From: Dimargaris cristalligena
Taxonomy: Eukaryota; Kickxellomycota; Dimargaritomycetes; Dimargaritales; Dimargaritaceae
Assembly (NCBI GenBank): GCA_027576995.1
Contig: JANBQC010000078.1
Location: 1 to 64,000 of the forward strand
DNA length: 64,000 nt
Direction of reading: 5' to 3'
Part shown: positions 32,201 through 43,400 of the stretch, piece by piece
Layout of the letters: each line of letters starts with the position of its first letter
How positions within the stretch are numbered: position 1 is the first letter of the stretch
Translations under genes and position numbers: made by a program
Notes under the pieces: model-generated
Told to the model about the DNA's origin: nothing
The model's database searches: none
Seen by the model: only the letters and a program-made list of their open reading frames with translations

Positions 32201-33896
32201 CCTGTTGCAAATGTTTCTTAATGTAGGATAGAGCCGACTTTTTAAGTGCGGGTTTTACTAACGTTTCCGAGATGTTACGGGGGCTCTGGTTGGTGCCATT
32301 GTTCCGCTGCGATGAGGTTAATCGAACCCGGTATTCGGGGATTTTCTCAATGTGACGACGCCAGCATCGCTCATACACCTCCGGCTCACTATAAATGAAC
32401 CCCGGAATCCAAAAGGATACTTGATAGTCCTGAATAGTGTACACTGTTTGGTTACCGGACAGCATCTGGTATCGGCCACTGTTAGCATCGGGCAGTACAG
32501 CCGCAATAATAATACCGAAAAGGGGGCGAGAGGAGTCCGACACGAATAACTCGACTAGATCACCGGGCTGAAGGGGCAGGTTGACCGAAAGCTGAGAGGA
32601 TTTTCCGGCTTCGACATTGGTATCGATGATGGGAGCAGTATTCCAATGGGGCGAATCGACACTCCCCAAATGGGCATCGGAATTGATGGCATTCGGCTTA
32701 TCACCATCCAAGGCATTAGCTTCAACAGCAGTGGTGGTGTCAGACGGATCAATCACCGATGGAAATTTGGTTGACATGGAATGGGAGGTTGAACGAGTGA
32801 TAAGAGGGTGGTCGGCAGGTAATGGTGTACCCACTACCGTATCGGGAATCTCCTGGCGCCGACAGATGGCCTCCATAGGCGACTGAGCGGGTTGTACCCG
32901 AGCGTATAGCTCCGGTGGATAATAGTAGGCATCGTTAAGTCGGAGATGGCCGGCCAACTTAAGGTCGGCGGCCACTTGGGCAGAAGGTGGTTGTCCACCA
33001 CCTGCCCGAGATTCGGACTCGGAATGGCGAGCCGGTCGGGTGATCTCGTGGCTTCGAGCAACATGAGTCCCGGTAGAAAACGAGCGCTGTGAGCGGTCTC
33101 CCGAGGGCCTACTGGGTTTGGTAGCTGTATGTTTAAGAAGATCCTGCATAAGGGGCCACCAGTGATTACTACCAGCCGCAGCCGACTTGGACTTGGACTG
33201 AGGTTTCCGGGGAGGTAGACTCGATGCCTTCTTGGCCCCAGGCAAAGGCGCTGGGTGAGCAGACAACTGACCGTAGGGTAGTTCGCTAGGTAAAAGGGGC
33301 TTAGTATTGGTCCTTGGTGTCTCCGGGACCACCGCGGCCGGGTCGCCGGAGGGGTTTAAGTCCAACATCGCGTCGACAGCCCGTCCGAGATTAACGTCGT
33401 CATTGGGAGACAATTTATCTATGGGTGCATCGGGTCGTAGTTTCCGCCAAGCCGACGACGAATCAACAAGACGGGGTCGATCAACGGGGCCGTGTTGGGC
33501 CACGCCCGCTTCTAGGGTATGGATCAATTGCTGAAACCGTTCCAACTGAGCCGGATTGGCCCGAAGATTGCCTTCTGCCAATGGCTCATCGAACAGTTCC
33601 TTTGATACGGTAACATTACTAGCAGGACGACTGATTGAGGAGGCGTGGACGTCCTGGAAATCGAGTAGATCGTCCTCGTCAATTAGGGAGACGGTTTTGT
33701 CGACAGAGCGCGAGGTGTGTAAAAGTTGCCGAGGAGAATAGAAGGTCGGGACTTGGGCCTCGAGGGCCTGAAATGACCGAGCGGTACGGGCATGCCCCAG
33801 GCAGTAGGGCCTTGAGGAGCGCAGAATGAGCTGTGGGACCTGGAATCTGGAACTGCGGCAGGGGCCCTTTGGGATTCGAAGTAGCGCGACACCCAT
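29238..33896 (-). CDS. Mitochondrial-type RNB-domain exoribonuclease (Dss1/CYT-4 family)
   Basis: A single exon of 1552 residues. The first ~45 residues are basic, rich in Arg and Ser, and lack acidic residues (MGVALLRIPKGPCRSSRFQ), which suggests mitochondrial targeting. The RNB (RNase II) catalytic domain spans about 900-1390. Its acidic cluster IDDESAHEIDDGIS lies near residue 930, and the later SPLRRYMDMVNHWQ motif lies near 1350. A glutamate replaces the second aspartate of the usual D-x5-D-x-DD pattern; I believe this EIDDG form is usual in the Dss1/CYT-4 branch. Residues 45-430 are low-complexity and poorly conserved. Yeast Dss1 is about 970 residues, so this protein is unusually long. 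In yeast it degrades RNA 3' to 5' with the Suv3 helicase in the mitochondrial degradosome. Confidence 0.85.
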   Translation of the reverse strand: MGVALLRIPKGPCRSSRFQVPQLILRSSRPYCLGHARTARSFQALEAQVPTFYSPRQLLHTSRSVDKTVSLIDEDDLLDFQDVHASSISRPASNVTVSKELFDEPLAEGNLRANPAQLERFQQLIHTLEAGVAQHGPVDRPRLVDSSSAWRKLRPDAPIDKLSPNDDVNLGRAVDAMLDLNPSGDPAAVVPETPRTNTKPLLPSELPYGQLSAHPAPLPGAKKASSLPPRKPQSKSKSAAAGSNHWWPLMQDLLKHTATKPSRPSGDRSQRSFSTGTHVARSHEITRPARHSESESRAGGGQPPSAQVAADLKLAGHLRLNDAYYYPPELYARVQPAQSPMEAICRRQEIPDTVVGTPLPADHPLITRSTSHSMSTKFPSVIDPSDTTTAVEANALDGDKPNAINSDAHLGSVDSPHWNTAPIIDTNVEAGKSSQLSVNLPLQPGDLVELFVSDSSRPLFGIIIAAVLPDANSGRYQMLSGNQTVYTIQDYQVSFWIPGFIYSEPEVYERCWRRHIEKIPEYRVRLTSSQRNNGTNQSPRNISETLVKPALKKSALSYIKKHLQQDLDQALPCPDNLVSVLPVLRDILRSWSQRVDQRLWKHYFQFRKLYPFIQTEAGQKSLARFSDQETWDTSSWQATSQAPIAWVAQVAFQQSLTSVKESVVDDPTIRLHSLRPTRPSKAESPEDGSVDTPATELTSDQLYAVHRHMIINPYEYIPDYRNLAVTRRFYIRSPEERGVLMQVHTWVRDRTPELKQFLNQARAILARPPVTAASGNDADSTSHEFQFSETDTKFVHALKHYVVDHVPGIQSANYFYDNIVPGILKPLRRSTFIDQDAVVQFLSDLGVWHPWENIHRLNRSLPVPNSGLFPRVDRRHAELTRRLDKSLEPTKAPAPRVPAESLSSPNTFYQTDLFDSIRRDFGDLPVYTIDDESAHEIDDGISIERDPVTGKPTWIHIHIADPTSFIPPDHPLSAYLGLRVNTLYFTDEALAMIPANAALRGLGLTRGTPATDSANSHSCLSGGPNGTLALTFSARLTDSGEISEHTISASRLHNVQPVSYRQVDTLLQQNGIKSFDERVRSHDPYAPPTGTPVWHPGGQSSDKLAPLENLLNQACSPPELKFTGGIKADGDYSVLQDLRDILLLARRFREFRVRNGSISTNRPQVQMSVGPTPLPPSPFPGLTGSSVRNLAPTLAVSLTARPADPWIAVLPFAMEQSISRQMVAEAMLLGGYVAAQFCRERDIPIVYRNQGRPNFDKIEQMENTTEKLMDLELIRKTSGQRTLLASTESGMAISLDAFFHGVLDEARQQGGNLSARAFASILPFMPAGFGSTQPVGHISAGFPEGYSRVTSPLRRYMDMVNHWQIKAYLLFKGDKSKLPFSASMLQTQVPEWTRIERTSRLITRARQEAWQATLLQRWWQSPRAAAATATASVSGSLAPAGPWAPQSPFQPDGHGNQLLPGYVMAHRHNPLAPVYVYVPGIGHHIKVHPADICRPDPHTQSTPAGGPIRSAWDLVAKPLLVGDRVWLRLLEVAPLSRIITAEIVKVEQVNGA

Positions 33897-35041
33897 GGTG
33901 CGAAATTGGAGAACTGTAAATAGAGCTTTTCGAAATGTATATGTATAAAAATATAAAAGAAGACGCTGTCAAATAGCGGGCAGAATGTAGCGACTACCTC
34001 TATTGTATGGGGGAAAAGGGCGCATTCAATATACTAGAGCATTGAAAACTTCTGCCCTCTATCCCGTTGGTTAGCTTTGTAAAGTTACCTTTAGGGATGC
34101 GTGACACCAGCAAATAGCAAGCTGGAGGTTTCCTTTTTTTTTTCGGGATACTTCTTGGTAGGGTTATCCATGTGAGAGAAGTTCAACGGGGCTATATAAC
34201 GAAAGATCCGTTGGACGAGGCAAAAACGAATAGTTAAAACCGAATTTCCCGTCTAGTTCGTCATACACATATCATTTAAAACCGTATACAGCCGGGCCGA
34301 AATTCACCCATGTGGTTCCGCTCTGTAGAACGTGCGGCGCATGTTCATTTCGAGTGACTAGTGTCTGAATCGCTCAGGACTGGACCTCCTTCTACCACAT
34401 GGTGTTGAACCCTCAAATCCGGTTTTTATCCGATACAGAGTCATCTTAGCCGTGGTTTTCCAGGCCATGACTTGTTGGTCCCTAAGCCAAGGTTTTACCT
34501 TTTTGTTGTGCCGAACTTGTCTGGTCTCCGCCTCAGTATTACGCCACTTAGTAGCCACCCATTGGCCATTGCTACAATGTGATGCACCCATTATCGATGA
34601 GATTTTCGCCTGTGGCTATACAACTCATAGCCTAGTAGTCAAATGAACTATAGTATTTGCGCCCTGGTAGTATTATATCTCCCACTTATATCCCTCGGTG
34701 GCCACTTTGGGGAGATGCCGTATTAATTAATCAGTTCAAATAACCAATACCAAAAAATATGTATACTAGCAATACCCGGACCAGTTCCCTGATTTCTGAC
34801 TCCATAATGACGGGTATACTAAGTCGCTTCTTTTATTACACATGTATTGATTTGTACCTTTTAAGATGAAAAAGCGACAAAATAAACGGATGGACCGTGG
34901 TAAGGGGGTTCGCAGATATTACTAGGTTGGGGAACATTTTATCCACCGGAATTGTAAATCCAATGAACAAGTGATGTATTGTAGAATACAACTAAATAAT
35001 ACACTGGACCAGAGTTATTGAGATCCGATTGCGGCATTTAT
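33897..35041. other. Spacer between the RNB and chitinase genes
   Basis: The left part should carry the RNB promoter (its start is at 33896). It includes repeat copy 2 (34172-34314). A T10-like run lies near 34134-34143. Small open frames near 34358-34646 have no recognisable product. Confidence 0.5.
34172..34314 (+). repeat. Dispersed ~144-bp repeat, copy 2
   Basis: Aligns with 1083-1226 and 51104-51247. The word GAAGTTCA at 34178 and its variant GAAATTCA at 34299 lie 121 bases apart, the same spacing as in copy 1. This copy retains many CpG sites (for example the TAACGAA and GGACGAGG blocks). It lies between genes on the plus strand. Confidence 0.65.
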
Positions 35042-36193
35042 TTAGTGGAGGTTAGAGTTGATTGCATCCACAAGCTCGTTATCAAAATCGGCATTGATTT
35101 CCCAAATCATAGCACCACCCAGGCCAAACCGATTGATATGCTCGCACTTGTGCATGATACTTTCGGGGTCGTCGTAAGTAATAAAAACGCGCGTGGCAGG
35201 GTCATACAGCGAAACGGACTTGGAGTACTCGTCCCAGAACCGCTGGAAGCTAGACTCGTTGGTCAAGTGACGGGTACGCAGATGGCGGTAGTCAAACACG
35301 CCTTCCTCCCAGGTACCAGGGGGAATTCCCTGGAAGGGAACGAAAAGGCCGCTGGGGTTGTCCGATCCAGCGCACACATTGGCAAACCCACGCCCGTAGA
35401 ATCCGATGCCAAGGACAATCTTATGGGGTGGTACGCCGGCGGCCAGGTACTCGTTGATGGAGGTCCAAATACTGACGCTAGGGTCATTGGCGGCGGGAGT
35501 CAGGCACGAGTGGGGCCCAGTATATTTCGACCAACTACCTTTAAAGTCGTAGGCCATGACATTGATAAAATCGACGCACTGGCTTATTTCTTGGAACCGG
35601 TAATGGCGGTAAGTATTGGGGCTGGCGGAGGTAGCGGTGGTAAGAAGGTATGGGTCGCAGCGGTCGGCACCGGCGGCATCCAGCTCATTGCGCAGGCTCT
35701 GTAACAACGCGACGAAATCCCAGGCCTCCTGGGGCCGAGGGCCTTCCCCGGCCATGCCCCCCACCACGGGGAACTCCCAATCGATGTCAACACCATCGAA
35801 GTTGTACCGGCGGACAAAGTGGGCCACGGAACAGGCAAAGCGATGGCGGGATTCTTCGCAGGAGGCTACGGAAGCGAACTCGCTGGACAAAGTCCATCCA
35901 CCAATGGCAATGAGAACTTTGATGTTGGGATTACGGGTGCGAATGGGGCCCTGTGGATTGGTCAAAATGTTGATATTGCCTGCGAAACCCTGCCCACAGT
36001 CCTCATTGCCCGGGTGCTGTATTTCCACATCAGCCCAGGGGTCCACAAGGGCAATTTCGCCGTTCTCAATTTTGGCGAAGGCGTAGTTGATGTGCGTTAG
36101 CTCCTCGGCGGGGAGGTCTTCGGGGGTGTAGCCGCGGGCATAGATACTCCAGCTGTTGAAGTAGGCGACGACCTTCTTATCGTGGTGAGGCAT
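35042..36193 (-). CDS. GH18 chitinase without signal peptide
   Basis: A single exon of 383 residues that begins VVAYFNSWSIYARGY, the first strand of the GH18 barrel. The catalytic motif DGVDIDWE is at 133-140 with the acid/base Glu at E140. Other GH18 landmarks are KVLIAIGGW (92-100), INVMAYDFKGSW in the middle, GFYGRGF, and the late GGAMIWEINAD. It should hydrolyse beta-1,4 GlcNAc links in chitin. No signal peptide, chitin-binding module or anchor is visible, and the upstream sequence offers no in-frame secretion signal. It is therefore predicted intracellular or exported by a non-classical route. A TATTTAAG word on the minus strand, about 155 bases upstream, could be a TATA box. An AATAAA overlaps the stop codon region at 35037-35042. 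Confidence 0.92.
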   Translation of the reverse strand: MPHHDKKVVAYFNSWSIYARGYTPEDLPAEELTHINYAFAKIENGEIALVDPWADVEIQHPGNEDCGQGFAGNINILTNPQGPIRTRNPNIKVLIAIGGWTLSSEFASVASCEESRHRFACSVAHFVRRYNFDGVDIDWEFPVVGGMAGEGPRPQEAWDFVALLQSLRNELDAAGADRCDPYLLTTATSASPNTYRHYRFQEISQCVDFINVMAYDFKGSWSKYTGPHSCLTPAANDPSVSIWTSINEYLAAGVPPHKIVLGIGFYGRGFANVCAGSDNPSGLFVPFQGIPPGTWEEGVFDYRHLRTRHLTNESSFQRFWDEYSKSVSLYDPATRVFITYDDPESIMHKCEHINRFGLGGAMIWEINADFDNELVDAINSNLH

Positions 36194-37705
36194 AATGATG
36201 GTATATTTGGAAAGCGGGGGAGGGTAGGGATAGAGCTATACAGGATAGGCCAAAACGAGGCAAAAAAAATGACAATATGTGGGTTAAAGGGTAAAAAGAC
36301 GAGAGCCAGATAATATGTCGGTGCGAACGAGGAATAGTGTAGGACTTAAATACCCGGGGGGTGACGGGGAAGACGGAGTCTTTGATGCTGAGACTAAGGG
36401 CTGGTGATCTATCAGCCATTGTTGGCCAGTCCATTCCCACTGTGGAAACGGTGTGTGCGTCTGCGCTTAAGTGGACTTGGCATTCCCAGCCGCCATTCCA
36501 GCATTCCTCGTCTCCAGCCCAGGGAAACGTCATCTGCCTCGAATCATGAACCGATATCCCTCAAAAGCAGCCAAAGTGGGTTCAGTCACGTGGTTCCGTG
36601 AAGCGAGGCGGCATCCACGGTTGGGAAATTCCTCCGAATAAACCACCACCAGTAGTACCTCCGCTGCAAGGATTAGGCCGATTGGGAAAGATGAATCTAC
36701 AATCACAAGGAATTTGAGTGGCATCATAATAAATACCGTTGCCACCGTAATAACAGTACCGCAAACGCCCTATGTAATAGTGGTGACTAACCGAACATTA
36801 AGAGCTGTCCCAGAAGAGTATATAAGTATGAAGGTTATGCAAGTACATCTCGCAAAATGGAATGTTCCATCAATATGATGCCAAGGTTCTAGATACCACT
36901 CAGACTGGCGGATTGTTGGTGATACCCGCATAGTGTTTTATGCTTGGAATGAGGGACTGGAGGTTGGAGTTGGGGAGGCACGGTGTCCCTCAATTGGCGG
37001 ATATTTTCAGTACTGAATGTGCTAGCAATGAATGGGCCCCAGGAAAAATATCCCGATAATACTTCCTATGGCATTTTTCTATTTCGAAACACCAAAAATG
37101 CTCTCACTGGCTATGCCATTCCATACCCAAGTATTAAAGTGGGTATCTGGACGGAGGTGCTTAAGCAGCGAGAAAAAGTCGGGGATAAAAGCGTGATTGG
37201 AAATGGTCCAATAGACTATAAGTAATAGTGCCCAGAATATACGCATGGGGGATAATAGAAACGACTGTCTATGATTTTAAATGAAATGTGCGTGGTTAAA
37301 TAAGCGGTAGATATTTCTTTACCTAGTAATATATGCCTTATCAGTCTGTTATTTCGTCATATAGCTGAATTAAATCTCTCGTATATATTGGTTTACGTAG
37401 TAAATCCCGAGAACCTCGGGGGCATCGTTTGTTTACTTAAACCAGCGCACAAGAAGATCGGGCCAAAATGACATCAGCTAGTCAGCATAGCTGGAGTATA
37501 TGAACTACAAGCCATTCTAATTGGACCGGCTATATATAAGGATGCAAGGTACTTTAATAGCAAGTATGATAAACTCTAACACGCTTCTCGAAATCATGTA
37601 CTGGTCAGTATCCAACATTTATTTTGAGGCTTTTAATTGCGGTATGATCTGAGTGGGCCCAATGGAATAGCCACCAATATGAAAGTAAATAATGATGAAA
37701 GACGG
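36194..37705. other. 1.5-kb spacer between chitinase and RPF1
   Basis: The left end carries the chitinase promoter and leader; the right end is the RPF1 3' flank. TATA-like words occur at about 36817 and 37531 without a matching gene. The longest open frames (36530-36764 minus, 36983-37225 plus) show no family motif. I see no gene. Confidence 0.5.
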
Positions 37706-39627
37706 CTATAAGAAGAAGCGTCGTCGCGTAGTCTCCATTTCGGACTATTACAGGTGCACAAGTTAGACATAATTATAAACAAGGTTCAGCGTTAGTCATG
37801 GGGTCGGAAATACAATTATAGGTTTTTCACCAAGCACAAAAAGTGCCACGTATATCCCACCATTTCGCCGAAAATAAAATACCATGAATGAAATTGTCCC
37901 AAAAACTTACCTTAAAGACCCATTCGTACTCCCCGTGCGTGGGGTCGTACGGGCCCTTCTGCAGCCACTTCAGTTTAAGCGTGAAGCGAGGCCCCAATTC
38001 TTGTAACGAGGTCTTATCTTCGCTTTGGAACTCATACCGGTGACGGCGGAAGAAAATAAAGTCGCGTTGGTTATGGAACGTGGCGACCTGGCGACCCCGG
38101 AACTGCGGGGTCTGCGGGAATAGAGCGGCGAAGAACCGGCCGACGGTTTGGCCCAATCGAGTATTGAAGTTGTTGAGAATCAGTTCGGGGAAATGGGGGG
38201 TAACGTGGTCTTTGCCCAGGATTTCGGACATGGATACAATGCCAGACAGTTTAAAGTGTGCCGTAGGACCTTCGGGGAGGTGAATGATTGTCATGGAGTC
38301 TGTCCGATATAGAAAAAAAAAGTGGAAGTAAAGTGTGGGGAGATAATTAGTATACGTTACGAGTGGCTTGTTCAAAGTGCGGAGAGGGGGTGGGGGCGAA
38401 CGTAAAAGCATGATCGCACACGGACCATTATCGAATAATGGGTAGCGGGCGGTAGGGAGGAATGCTAGAGTTGTACGGGTAATGATATAGTAGAAAGGTG
38501 TTAGGTATAACTTACGGAGAGTTTTAAGGTCTTCGTGAATAACAATAACGTCAGTGAAGTCACGGTTGTTGCAGTAGCTCACAATCTGGTCAATAGTGTA
38601 GCCCTTGGCACGCTTGATAAAGGTCGAGTTGGGGAAGAGGGTGGCTAAATCCCCACCGAAAGATTCCGAAATCTAACGTGGTTAAATAAGTAATGGAGTA
38701 GTCAACGGGCGGATACATTAGACCATAGTGTACGGTATTCCCCAAATGGAATCGAGTAGGATGACATGTATGGAATAAGTCGAAAGTAAATAGCATATCC
38801 GGTGAAATGTCATTGGGGTTATAATAAGTTCACGAACAAATTGTATGGACTAGTCAAAGCGAATTAAAGGAATGGCTTAGATTCTAAGAATATTTAAATA
38901 GTAAGGGTGGGTTACACCACTGGCAGTAATACTTACCTTGGTGGATTTAGTTGATGTGGTAATAAGCACTTTGGGTACCCGTCCGTTAAAATAGGGGGCA
39001 AACTCATCCTGTTCTTGGTCTTCCTCCACCTACAGCCAGATATGCAGTATTCAAATAGAAAATACGCGGGGATTTAGTATAGTCGATAAGGGTAGCTCCG
39101 AAGTATATAGATGTGAAAGGGATGGCTGTGGAGCATATCGATGTTATAAATAAATGTTGGACCTACCTCTTCGTCATTGTCGTCAACAATTGTATCGTCG
39201 TGTTCGCGGGTACTGTCAATGGTCTTGGACACATTTTTGGCTAACCGTTCCTATCAGAGCGGAGGTGGGTAGTTTTTAGAATGGGTTTTAAATAGAAAGG
39301 ATGTTAAATAAGGTTATGGCCATGGTCGAGCAGCAGTCGAGGATTTAATAATGATTATAGTGCCCATATAAAGTGGATTGGTATAGGCCTTTCCTGCCAT
39401 TTAATCGTTCCTGTAAGGCATAGGTTAGGAGATATTGGTAACCCAAAACTTACTTCTTTCTTGGAGGGGTCCAGTTTTTCGGCCTTCTGCTGGGCCCGGC
39501 GAATAGCGGACTTGCGTTTGGCTTTTTCGTGGCGATATTTCCTATAGACGTCCTCGCGCATGGCCCGGTTCTTGATGGCATTGAACTGGGGCCGAGGAAC
39601 CTCGGGAGTTTCAGGTTGGTCTGACAT
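37706..39627 (-). CDS. RPF1: Rpf1, Brix-domain ribosome production factor 1
   Basis: Six exons join in frame: 39627-39454, 39250-39167, 39029-38937, 38672-38516, 38299-37911 and 37744-37706, giving 311 residues (yeast Rpf1 is 295). All donors are GTAAGT or GTAGGT. The N-terminal ~60 residues are basic, followed by an acidic stretch ([11 protein letters not shown]) and the Brix domain from about 110. The landmarks are [63 protein letters not shown] and [21 protein letters not shown]. The final 39-nt exon encodes [12 protein letters not shown], the exact type of ending this family has. Rpf1 works in the nucleolus in 60S subunit assembly and pre-rRNA processing. It is divergent from PDS5. Confidence 0.95.
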
Positions 39628-40426
39628 ACTGTTAACTACGGGGTTAATTTGAGCTCACTTGGGAAATGGAAAAACGGTCGATAAAAACGAGGGAAAGTTG
39701 TTCAAAGGTTGAGCAAGACGACAATGGCTTCGAATTCGCTGCAAAAGTATAACCTGTCCTTTCAAATTTCACACACCCATTGACTTGAGCATCCTCAGGT
39801 TGAGCATTGCCACAGTGGCCCCGCGATTCCTTGAAGCGTCAGCAGCAACAACTTGTTTATTGTACAGCAGGACTATAATTAGTTGCGAAAAAAAATAAAG
39901 GAGAGGCATAGAATGATAGAGACATAGATATCACGTGGGTAATAGTAATAAGCATTCACCTGAACTTAAGTACCACCATGGGTGAATCCGATGGCCACAT
40001 TCCACCCTATGTTTATGTGGGGGGGGGGCTCTCTCTCTGAGAAGGTGGGAAAGTCCCACTCACTATTAAAAGCCAGTTGTTTATCCGCTGCGGCTGAAGG
40101 GCTAGTAGAATAACACACATAATGCCTTCCACCCAATGCATTGTCATTGCAATCAACGCGCGTGTCTACCCATAGCGAATGGTGCATGGGCTCTTGTTTA
40201 CACCAACACTGTCTCTTGTCTTTTGCCTACTTTACTTTGGCTTTTCTATTTCTCCTCCTACGCGTCACTTGCCGCAACCCTCGCGCACTTACAAGCAACA
40301 AACCAAAACCATTTGGTCCCTGTAAGAGACCCCCCCCCAACGGTGGCACATACCCCGATTTAATCCCTTCTCTAACATAATATATACTTATTGGTTTTGG
40401 CCAACCGAACTGTACCTTCTATTACC
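39628..40426. promoter_or_regulatory. Divergent spacer of RPF1 and PDS5
   Basis: About 800 bases between two divergent starts. A G10 run lies at 40019-40028 and a C9 run at 40330-40338, which are complementary and 300 bases apart. A TATATA word sits near 40380, about 45 bases before the PDS5 ATG. No gene is seen. Confidence 0.5.
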
Positions 40427-43400
40427 ATGGCGACACTCGACCGTTTACGTTTTCGCCAGAAACTGGTGTTCGAGGGCACCAAAACCATTGCCCCCGCTGA
40501 GTTAATGAAGCGACTCAAGGTAGGTCGGGGCTGAAAGCCGTGGCACCGTACTGTTTGCCATAGCCGGCACGCCCACAAGCGGACAAACTGTGTATCATTT
40601 CCGACTAACTCCTGGGTGATAAGCATATGGGTGTCTTGGCCGGCACCTCTAGGCATGTTGGATTAAACTTACTCAATCAAATACTACCGCGTGTTATCGA
40701 GTCTTATTATATTATATTGGACTTCTCACTTACCTCCAACATCCCATAAATCTTTACTATACATGTAAACCATGGCCACACCGCCCTGTACCCTTTCTAG
40801 ACTTTGCACGCCGAACTGGCTGAAATGGACCAAGAGAAGGTCGATGTTCGTAGCCTTGACAGCGTGACCCGCAGTCTAATCTCGTCCACTCTACTCGAAC
40901 ACAAAGACAACGGGGTCCAAATCCATACGGCTTGCTGTCTCGCCGATATCATGCGGCTATACGCCCCCGAAGCGCCCTACGACGAAGAAGAGCTACGCAC
41001 CATTTTCGAATTCTTTCTAAGCCAATTGGCCCACCTCGCCCAGAGTAACAGCGACTATTTCCAACTCTACTTCTACCTCCTCGAGAGCCTCTCCAACGTC
41101 AAGAGCGTCGTTTTAGTTGTGGATCTAAACCACCCCGAGCAGCTGGTCACCGAATTCTTCCGGCTCTTTTTCGATATCATTCGACCGGACCAGTCCCGGA
41201 ATCTCCAGCTCTACATGGTGGATGTCCTCCATCAATTAGTTGAAGAAACCCCCACCGTTCCCCAAGAGGTGGTGGATATCATCTTGGCCCAATTTCTCAA
41301 AAAGCGCCAGACCGCTAATCCGACGGCCTACCAGCTGGCCTGTGATTTATGTAACGCCGCCACTGATCGGCTCCAAAAGTACATTTGCCAATACTTTACC
41401 GATGTGATTGTGAATGCGGGCAAGGCGAGTTCAGGTTCGACCAGCGGAAGTTCGGGCGACCCCCATTTTACCGCTGACCAGCTTTCGGAGTTCAAAACCG
41501 CCCATTACCTCATCAAAGAACTCAATCGGGCCTGCCCGGGCCTGCTTCTTAATGTGATTCCCCAGCTGGAAGAGGAGTTGACCCTGGATGCCGTCCAGCT
41601 CCGCACGCTCGCCACCAGTGTGTTGGGCGATATGATCGCTGAGCGGGGCCACGCGCTGGTTCGCCGGTATCCGACCGCCTGGAAGGCCTGGATCCAGCGC
41701 AAGGCGGACAAAAACCACGCCGTACGGGCCCTCTGGGTCGAGTTGGCCATCCATCTCTACCGCGCCCAACCCCAGCTGGGTCGCGAGTTGAATGAAGCCA
41801 TCCACGCCAAGGTGACCGACCCGGACGAAAAGGTCCGCCTGGCGGTGGCCCGGGGCCTGGCCCAGCTCGACCTCGATACCCTCACGTACTCCCCCCTCGA
41901 CCCGGAAATTCTCGTGCAATTGGGCCACCGGTGCCGGGATAAGAAAAGCAGTCCCCGCCAGGAAGCTATCAAGGCCCTGTCCCATATTTTCGACCTGGCC
42001 TACCCCAGCTTGGAAACCCGGGACCCTATCGCCGTGGCCCGATTCGGCTGGATTCCCTCCGTCTTGTTCAATACCTTCTACGCTAACGATCTCGACACGT
42101 TGGTCATGGTGGAACGGGCGCTCACCGAAACGGTTTTTCAGCCGTCGGCTACGTTGACCGATGAACAGCGTACCCGCCGTCTCCTTATTGTGGTGGCTCT
42201 CTTGGATGACCGTGCACGCAAAGCATTCATGGGATTCCTAAACCGGCAACTGAACACGAGTCGGGAAATGAACCTCTTCCTGGACCTGTGTGAAAAGTAT
42301 AATGCGGCGGAGGACCCCCAAGGCGCGGACGGACAGGGGGTTCTCAATAATCTCAATTATGTGATTAGACTTATCACTAGCAAGTTGCCCGACGCAAGGA
42401 AACACGCCGATCACCTCTTAAGTTTCGCCAAAATGCATGACGTGCGGCTTCACAAAATGATCCGCGATGCCATGTCGCCCCAACTAGGCCATAAGGCTAT
42501 TCGCAAGTCCCAGCGGGAGGCTGTGAAACGGTTGGAAAGCCTGTCGCCGACCTTGGCGGATACGTTTACAATATTGATACGGCGCGTCTCGTTGACAGTG
42601 GTGAACCGATCCACTATTAGTCCCTTGGTGGCAATGATTCAACAGGCTGACGTCGAACCGGAGGAATCCGCCCCAACACCTACTCTACCGGAGTCCGAGA
42701 GTAGTCTATTGGGCATGGCCGGACAAGTATCCGCCTCCCAAGCCTCGGCCATGGGCTCCCTGTCACGAATGGCCTCGCAACTTGCCAGTACAGCCGAAAC
42801 GGCTGGAACGGGCGCCGCTGGGTCCGATACGGCCTCGGCCGCTCAATGGACCCCCGCTAAACTGGCCGAAACCGCCCATATCCTACTTAAGCACATCGCC
42901 ACGGTGTTCCCCGAAATGTACAAGAGCCATGTTACCGAACTTTTCGCCCTCGTGCGCAATGACTCCGCGACCGCGGGTGATGATGATACGGAACAGGGAC
43001 AAACGGCGAGCCTGAAAACCGTGGCGGATTTTGCCAAGGCCTTCCCCACCGAAGTGCCAACGGACCGGGCCATTATCCAGCGACTGGTCCAGATTGCCCT
43101 TTCGGACTCCGTAGCCCCCGTTGCGGCCAAGTACGCGGCATCCGTCCTGGCCCATGCCGACTCGCCGGCGGCCACGGCCGCGGTGACCCAAATCCTAGAC
43201 CAACTGGTTCCAAATTTAGCGCCGATTGGCTCTGATGCGGACGCCGAAGTGCTACGCCCTTGTTGGGCCCATCTTAAGGTTTTGGGTCAGTTCGCTTTAT
43301 TCCGCTCGGGACAGTTTGCCCCTTACACCGACCGCGTCGTCTCTTTTGTGCAACAGAACTTCCTCCGGGCGGAACTAACCACGACGGCCAACGCCACTCC

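Noticed and set aside
35018..35704. 228-codon plus-strand frame antisense to the chitinase
   Set aside because: Shadow of the GC-rich chitinase gene; composition follows the opposite-strand codons and no family fits.
41431..41985. 184-codon minus-strand frame inside PDS5
   Set aside because: Shadow of the HEAT-repeat coding sequence.
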